From JBFAPK01 sp040676675 (GTDB taxonomy: Bacteria; Actinomycetota; Actinomycetes; Mycobacteriales; Micromonosporaceae), in contig NZ_JBFAPK010000032.1 of the NCBI RefSeq assembly GCF_040676675.1, positions 1 to 64,000 of the forward strand: a DNA stretch of 64,000 bases, written 5' to 3'. Each line of letters starts with the position of its first letter. Within the stretch, counting starts at the first letter, position 1. Below the pieces are notes generated by a model, which did not search any database, had not been told where the DNA came from, and saw only the letters and a program-made list of their open reading frames with translations. Position numbers and translations under genes: made by a program. This document shows, one piece after another, positions 59,666 through 64,000 of the stretch.

Positions 59666-61053
59666 AGCCCGACCCCGGTCCGCTCGGCGGCGAGCGCGCG
59701 GCCTCCCGCGGCGGTGACTCCGACCCGATGGTGAGCGCCATGCGCCGCGCGGACAACCTTCGGCTCGGCCCCGGGCGTCCTCTCGTCGTGACACCCGATG
59801 AGCTGGAACGCGCGCTACGGGAAAGCCTGGCCCGCCAGGCCGGCGCGCCGCGCCCGGCCGTCGCCGACCCCGCCGGTACGGCGCTGCGGCGGGCGAGGCG
59901 GATCCACCGCCGCCGTACCGTCATGGGCGCCGCCGTCGTGGCGCTGGCCATCGTCGGGATCAGCGCCGGGGTGGCCCAACTCGGCGGTGCCTCGCACCAG
60001 CCGGGACCGACCGTGGTGGTGATCGGCGACCCGCCCGGCCCGGGGCTCGCCCACACCGTGAGCAACACCCCGGTCGCCGATTCGTCCGACGGTCCACCCC
60101 AGCTCGACCTGGTCGTGGCCGAGAACCTGAACGTCGCCGACGGGGAGTCGATCGACCTCTCCGGGATCGGTACGGTCGCCGCGGTGCAGCGCTCGACCGG
60201 CGGCTGGCTGGTGGTCGGCGAGAGCTCCCGGGGCGGGTCGGACCTCTGGTTCGTCGCCGTCGGGCAGCCGCCGCGCGAACTGCTGCCCGGTGTCGACGCG
60301 CTCGCCCTCGGCCCGGACGGCCAGCGGGTGGCCTGGCGGGCCGGCGCGCGGCTCTTCGCGGCCGCGATCCGGGACGGCGCGCTGGGACCGCGCGTCGAGA
60401 CCGGGGCACCCGCCCGGGGCGTACCGGTCGGTTTCGTCGGCGTCGCGGTGTTGCTGCGACTCAACCAGAAACCGACCGGGCTGGACGCGTACGACCTGTG
60501 GTGGCCCAACCGGGAGCCGTACCGGGAGGACTGGACCGCCGAGCCGGTCGGCGTCTACGGCACGCTGCCGGACGGTCAGACCGTGGTCGGCCAGATCGCG
60601 GCCGGCCCGTCCGCGCGGCCGTGCCTGGCGCTGCTCGACGCCAGCCGGCGACTCGCCCCGATCCGGACCGAGTGCACGCTGGGGCTCAGCTCGGGCGGGC
60701 CCGGTGCGGTCTCGCCCGACGGCCGGTGGCTGGTCGCGAACGGCCGCCCCGGCGGAAGGGCCGACCGGGCCACCGCCAGTGCCGCGGGGGAGCAGGCGCT
60801 CGTGGTGGACCTGCGGACGGTCTTCGACCGGGCGGCGGCGAAACCGGCCGGTCCCCGGCTCGTCGGCGGCACGGTCTGGACCGACACCGACACCCTCGTG
60901 CACGCGGACGAGCGGGGTGAGCTGGTTCGCGTGATGGCGGACCAGGCCCCGGACACCGGCAAGGACGCCGCGCCGGCCGAGGTCGAGAGCTTTCCCGCCC
61001 CCGGTGCCGTCCCGGGGGAGCGGGTGATGGTGGTGACCGGCGCGGCTTCGTGA
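59662..61053 (+). CDS. Membrane protein coupled to SigE-family sigma factor
   Basis: The 463-residue protein has a cytosolic N-terminus (about 1-80), one transmembrane helix (TVMGAAVVALAIVGISAGVAQLG) and a large extracellular part that looks like a beta-propeller (LDLVVAENLNVADGESIDLSGIG, VDALALGPDGQRVAWRAGARLFAAAI, AVSPDGRWLVAN). It overlaps the sigma gene by 4 bp. By position it may be the anti-sigma or signal-sensing partner, but no zinc anti-sigma motif is seen, so this is inference. Confidence 0.7.
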   Translation: MKPDPGPLGGERAASRGGDSDPMVSAMRRADNLRLGPGRPLVVTPDELERALRESLARQAGAPRPAVADPAGTALRRARRIHRRRTVMGAAVVALAIVGISAGVAQLGGASHQPGPTVVVIGDPPGPGLAHTVSNTPVADSSDGPPQLDLVVAENLNVADGESIDLSGIGTVAAVQRSTGGWLVVGESSRGGSDLWFVAVGQPPRELLPGVDALALGPDGQRVAWRAGARLFAAAIRDGALGPRVETGAPARGVPVGFVGVAVLLRLNQKPTGLDAYDLWWPNREPYREDWTAEPVGVYGTLPDGQTVVGQIAAGPSARPCLALLDASRRLAPIRTECTLGLSSGGPGAVSPDGRWLVANGRPGGRADRATASAAGEQALVVDLRTVFDRAAAKPAGPRLVGGTVWTDTDTLVHADERGELVRVMADQAPDTGKDAAPAEVESFPAPGAVPGERVMVVTGAAS

Positions 61054-61106
61054 GCCGCCGGGCAGGTGGTCGGCCGGTGCGGTAGCGCCGACCGCCGGGC
61101 CCGGCC

Positions 61107-61182
61107 GGGCCGTGGGGCTGGCAGGGCTGGGCGGGCCGTGGGCTGGCCGGGCTGGGCGGGCCGTGGGCTGGTGGGGCTGGCC
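61107..61182 (+). repeat. Three 25-26-bp tandem repeats
   Basis: The units at 61107-61132, 61133-61157 and 61158-61182 follow GGGCCGTGGGCTGGCCGGGC plus GGGC. They fill the gap before the PHP gene and contain no spacers, so they are a slippage-type repeat, not CRISPR. Confidence 0.7.
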
Positions 61183-61223
61183 GGCGGGACCGGTGGACCG
61201 GCCGGGCCGGTAGCCTCGGGCCG

Positions 61224-62105
61224 GTGAGCCAGCCGCCTGCCGCCCCCGTCCACCGCATCGACCTGCACGCGCACTCCACCGCCAGCGACGGCACGCTCGC
61301 CCCGGCCGAGCTGGTCCGGGCCGCGGCGGAGGCCGGGCTCGACGTACTGGCCATCACGGACCACGACACCACCGCCGGTTGGGCCCCCGCCGTCGACGCG
61401 TTGCCGCGGGGCCTGGCCCTGGTCCGCGGCGCCGAGCTCTCCTGCCGCTGGTACGGCGGTCAGCGGTCGATCCCGCTGCACCTGCTCGCGTACCTCTTCG
61501 ACCCGGACGCGCCGGAGTTGGTGGCCGAGCTGACCCGGCTGCGGGCCGACCGGGAGCGGCGCGGCGAACGCATCGTGGACCTGCTGCGCGCCGACGGGAT
61601 CGACGTCGACTGGGCGGAGATCCACGCGGCGGCCGCCGGTGGCTCCGTGGGCCGGCCGCACATCGCGCAGGCGCTGATCCGGGCCGGGCTCGTCCGCACC
61701 ACCGCCGAGGCCTTCGAGCCCCGCTGGCTGGGCGAGCGGTACCGGCTCCCCAAGGAGGACATGGACGTCTTCCGGGCGGTACGGCTGGTCCGCCAGGCGG
61801 GCGGGGTGCCCGTCTTCGCCCATCCCCGGGCCACCCGGCGGGGGCTGGTCGTACCGGACGAGCTGATCGCCGAGCTCGCGGCGGCCGGGCTGGTCGGCCT
61901 GGAGGCGGACCACGAGGACCACTCGCCGGCCGAGCGGGCACACGTACGGGCCCTCGCCGGGGAACTGGGGCTGGTGGTGACCGGCTCGTCGGACTTCCAC
62001 GGCACCCACAAGACGGTCCGGCTGGGCGCCTTCACCACGGCGCCGGAGGCGTACGAGCGGATCGTGGCGGCGGCGAGCGGGGCGACGCCGGTCGCGTACG
62101 GGTGA
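61224..62105 (+). CDS. PHP-domain phosphoesterase
   Basis: This 293-residue metal-dependent phosphoesterase of the TrpH/YciV family shows the PHP motifs HRIDLHAHSTASDGT, DVLAITDHDTTAGW, VPVFAHPRATRR and VTGSSDFHG (metal-binding His and Asp). Family members act as 5'-nucleases on short RNAs or nucleoside bisphosphates. The assignment to a precise reaction is by family. The GTG start follows the tandem repeats and has no ribosome binding site of note. Confidence 0.88.
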   Translation: MSQPPAAPVHRIDLHAHSTASDGTLAPAELVRAAAEAGLDVLAITDHDTTAGWAPAVDALPRGLALVRGAELSCRWYGGQRSIPLHLLAYLFDPDAPELVAELTRLRADRERRGERIVDLLRADGIDVDWAEIHAAAAGGSVGRPHIAQALIRAGLVRTTAEAFEPRWLGERYRLPKEDMDVFRAVRLVRQAGGVPVFAHPRATRRGLVVPDELIAELAAAGLVGLEADHEDHSPAERAHVRALAGELGLVVTGSSDFHGTHKTVRLGAFTTAPEAYERIVAAASGATPVAYG

Positions 62106-62145
62106 TCCTCGCAGGTCACGCCGCCGGCCGGGCTACCGTGATCAA

Positions 62146-62760
62146 ATGAATCTGCAACTGTTCGGCGGGGCGTTCGTGACCCTGCTGGTCATCACCGACC
62201 CGCCGGGCATGGTGCCGATCTTCGTCGCGCTGACCGGGGCGATGCAGCCCCGGGAGCGGCACCGGGTCGCGTGGCAGGCGGTGGCGCTCGCGCTCGGCGT
62301 CATCGTGGTCTTCGCCGTCGCCGGGCAGACGCTGCTGGCGTACCTGCACGTCTCCCTGCCGGCGTTGCAGGCGGCCGGGGGACTCCTGCTGATCCTGGTG
62401 GCGCTGGAGCTGCTGACCGGCAAGTCCGACGGTCCGGACCAGCAGTCCACCTCCAACGTGGCGCTCGTGCCGCTCGGCACGCCGCTGCTCGCCGGCCCGG
62501 GCGCGATCGTGGCGACCATGCTCTTCGTCCAGCAGGCCGGCGGGGCGGGCGACTACCTCGCGATCGCGGTGGCCATCGTCGCCGTGATGGCGGCGGTCTG
62601 GACCACGCTGCGCTTCTCCGGGATCATCGTCCGGGTGCTGCGGCCCGGTGGGATCGAGGTGCTGACCCGCATCGCCGGCCTGCTGCTGGCCGCGATCGCG
62701 GTACAGCTCATCGCGGACGCCGTGGTCGCGTTCGTCGACGCGCACCTGCACCGGGTCTGA
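62146..62760 (+). CDS. MarC-family membrane protein
   Basis: This 204-residue protein has six predicted transmembrane helices (LQLFGGAFVTLLVITDPPGMVPIFVAL at the start, ITRI-like ends LLLAAIAVQLIADAVVAFV), with the MarC signature TPLLAGPGAIVATMLF in the middle. The family is of unknown function; early claims of multiple-antibiotic resistance were not upheld. It is 40 bp after the PHP gene. Confidence 0.9.
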   Translation: MNLQLFGGAFVTLLVITDPPGMVPIFVALTGAMQPRERHRVAWQAVALALGVIVVFAVAGQTLLAYLHVSLPALQAAGGLLLILVALELLTGKSDGPDQQSTSNVALVPLGTPLLAGPGAIVATMLFVQQAGGAGDYLAIAVAIVAVMAAVWTTLRFSGIIVRVLRPGGIEVLTRIAGLLLAAIAVQLIADAVVAFVDAHLHRV

Positions 62761-62836
62761 ACCCCGCCACGCCTTTCCGGCGGGAGCCGGGTGTCGGCCG
62801 GTGTCCGTGTCGGACGTCGATGGCAGGATCGGGATC

Positions 62837-63775
62837 GTGCGCAGAGCCTCGTCCTCCGGTGACCGGACCCCGCGACCTCGCCGGGGCGAACCCGAACAGC
62901 TCGGTTTCGACGGCATGCCGGAGCGGTTGTTCGTCTGTACCCCGAGCAAGCTGGGCTCGTACGCCGACTGCCCGCGCCGCTACCGCTACTCGTACGTCGA
63001 CCGCCCGGCGCCGCCCAAGGGGCCGCCCTGGGCGCACAACTCACTCGGCGCGAGTGTGCACACGGCGTTGCGCAACTGGTTCGCGCTGCCGCCCGACCGG
63101 CGCCGCCCCGAGGCGCTCGCGGGGCTGCTCAGGGGCGTCTGGGTTCGCGAGGGCTACCGCGACGAGGAGCAGGAACGGGAGGCGTACCGGCGCGCGCTCG
63201 ACTGGCTGGAGTCCTATGTGGACGGGTTGGAGCCGGAGCTGGAGCCGTTGGGGGTCGAGCGGGTGGTCGCCGTCAAGACGTCCGTGCTCGCCTTCAACGG
63301 CCGCGCCGACCGGATCGACTCCCGGCCCGGGGAGGACGGGCCGGAGCTGGTCATCGTCGACTACAAGACGGGGCGCACCGGGCTCGACGCCGATGACGCC
63401 CGCGGCTCCCAGGCGCTCGCCCTCTACGCGTACGCGGCCGAGCGGGTCTTCCGCCGCCCGTGCCGCCGGGTCGAGCTGCACCACCTGCCGACCGCCACCG
63501 TCGCCGCCCACGACCACACGCCGGAGTCCCTCCAGCGTCAGGTGCAGCGGGCCGAGGAGACCGCCCGCGACATCATGGCCGCCGAACGCGCGGTGGCCGA
63601 CGGCGCCGACCCGGACGAGGCGTTCCCGGTGACCCCCGGCCCGCGCTGCGCCTGGTGCGACTACCGGCGTACCTGCCCGGCCGGGTCGCAGGCGCCCGAG
63701 AAGGAGCCGTGGGCGGCGGTGGAGCGGACCCTGCTCGCGCCGCCCACCGCCGCCGACCCGGCCGAGACGGTCTGA
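62837..63775 (+). CDS. RecB-like PD-(D/E)XK nuclease with Fe-S cysteines
   Basis: This 312-residue exonuclease-type protein has the nuclease core in KTSVLAFNGRADRIDSRPGEDGPELVIVDYKTGRTG (D, then D-Y-K: the catalytic D...DxK). Four cysteines, one in YADCPRRYRYSYV and three in CAWCDYRRTC, match the iron-sulfur layout of AddB- and Cas4-like RecB domains. It lacks a helicase part. GTG 62837 has AGGA upstream; GTG 62801 is possible. It may help DNA repair. Confidence 0.88.
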   Translation: MRRASSSGDRTPRPRRGEPEQLGFDGMPERLFVCTPSKLGSYADCPRRYRYSYVDRPAPPKGPPWAHNSLGASVHTALRNWFALPPDRRRPEALAGLLRGVWVREGYRDEEQEREAYRRALDWLESYVDGLEPELEPLGVERVVAVKTSVLAFNGRADRIDSRPGEDGPELVIVDYKTGRTGLDADDARGSQALALYAYAAERVFRRPCRRVELHHLPTATVAAHDHTPESLQRQVQRAEETARDIMAAERAVADGADPDEAFPVTPGPRCAWCDYRRTCPAGSQAPEKEPWAAVERTLLAPPTAADPAETV

Positions 63776-63813
63776 GCCGGTCGGTCGGGTGGGGGCGGTC
63801 TGATCCGGGCGGG

Positions 63814-64000
63814 TCAGGCGGGGGCGCCGAGCCGGGCGGCACGCTCCATGGCGGCCCGGTAGATGGGGCCTTCGAGGAAGCGTCGCGGCACCGCGTTCAG
63901 GGCCAGCCGCAGGGTCCGTACGCTCAGCTCGGCGGGGAGTGCCGTGGTGGGCAGGCCGGGCATCCCGTACCGGCGCCGCGCCCACGCGGGCAGCAGACCG
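63814..64000 (-). CDS. 3' end of an MpaB-like oxygenase gene
   Basis: The minus-strand frame from the right edge reads LLPAWARRRYGMPGLP, LRTLRLALNAVPRRF and IYRAAMERAARLGAPA, then TGA at 63816-63814. The pattern (WARRRYG, VPRRF, YRAA) matches the C-terminus of MpaB (DUF2236) oxygenases. The gene enters from beyond 64000, so only 61 codons are visible and the call rests on similarity of a short segment. Confidence 0.55.
   Translation of the reverse strand, partial: GLLPAWARRRYGMPGLPTTALPAELSVRTLRLALNAVPRRFLEGPIYRAAMERAARLGAPA

Noticed and set aside
61107..61182. Tandem repeats considered as a CRISPR array
   Set aside because: The units are directly adjacent with no unique spacers and no cas genes are in the window.
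1..64000. tRNA, rRNA, insertion sequences, phage genes, biosynthetic cluster genes
   Set aside because: I looked for the typical motifs (T-loop sequences, transposase DDE segments, integrases, PKS/NRPS domains) by eye and found none, but a dedicated scan would be more reliable.

Overview
The window is high-GC DNA (G or C at most third codon positions, GTG starts common, GTAC-rich codon use) carrying actinobacterial families: ferredoxin-dependent KorAB, DUF3117, a SigE-family ECF factor, a SigX5-like ECF factor, FolP2 and a stand-alone PRC/MgtE_N/CBS protein. I infer an actinomycete, most likely of the Micromonosporaceae. It reads as chromosomal backbone rather than an island. I saw no tRNA, rRNA, insertion sequence, CRISPR array, prophage or biosynthetic gene cluster.

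Layout. 0-8 kb: hemB, a tandem-GNAT protein, a membrane-anchored lytic transglycosylase, an FmdB zinc ribbon, and a large cyclase-like/NTPase/TPR regulator. 7.4-15 kb: a secreted phospholipase A2, a secreted GHL10 hydrolase, a K+ channel with RCK domain, and korAB. 15-31 kb: an anchored DUF11-like protein, an orphan nuoA, then a stretch whose gene content follows the Mycobacterium tuberculosis Rv1207-Rv1232c region (folP2, DivIVA protein, tagI, DUF3117, O-methyltransferase, htrA, tatB, mrp, DUF1003, MgtE_N/CBS) with paaG/paaX-like genes and pepA inserted and with gpgS, sigE and rseA missing. 31-38 kb: PhzF, HAD, DMT and APC transporters, an anchored secreted protein and a beta-helix gene remnant. 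38-47 kb: two SDRs, a CitE-like CoA-ester lyase, two DUF4190 proteins, an acyl-CoA dehydrogenase, a CoA-binding protein and a radical SAM protein split by an intein. 47-54 kb: a SigX5-type sigma factor with a RibD-like reductase, a LacI-controlled sugar oxidoreductase/isomerase pair, a DCC/HTTM pair and thioredoxin. 54-64 kb: MaoC hydratase, SPOUT methyltransferase, small membrane proteins, a SigE-family sigma factor with a probable membrane partner, PHP phosphoesterase, MarC, a RecB-like nuclease, and the 3' end of an MpaB-like oxygenase gene at the right edge.

Functional links. The CoA-ester lyase, acyl-CoA dehydrogenase and MaoC hydratase are the chemistries of ethylmalonyl-CoA-type acyl-CoA metabolism and may act together although they are spread over 16 kb. 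HtrA, TatB, thioredoxin, the transglycosylase and several anchored proteins serve the cell envelope.

Most unusual signals. (1) A 56-nt hairpin occurs twice (46-101 and 11665-11720) with an identical 26-nt loop but stems that differ by compensatory changes. (2) An intein sits directly before the third cysteine of a radical SAM CxxxCxxC motif, and its homing-endonuclease core looks decayed. (3) Short tandem duplications span stop codons at three gene 3' ends. (4) Several palindromic operator candidates lie in promoter regions.
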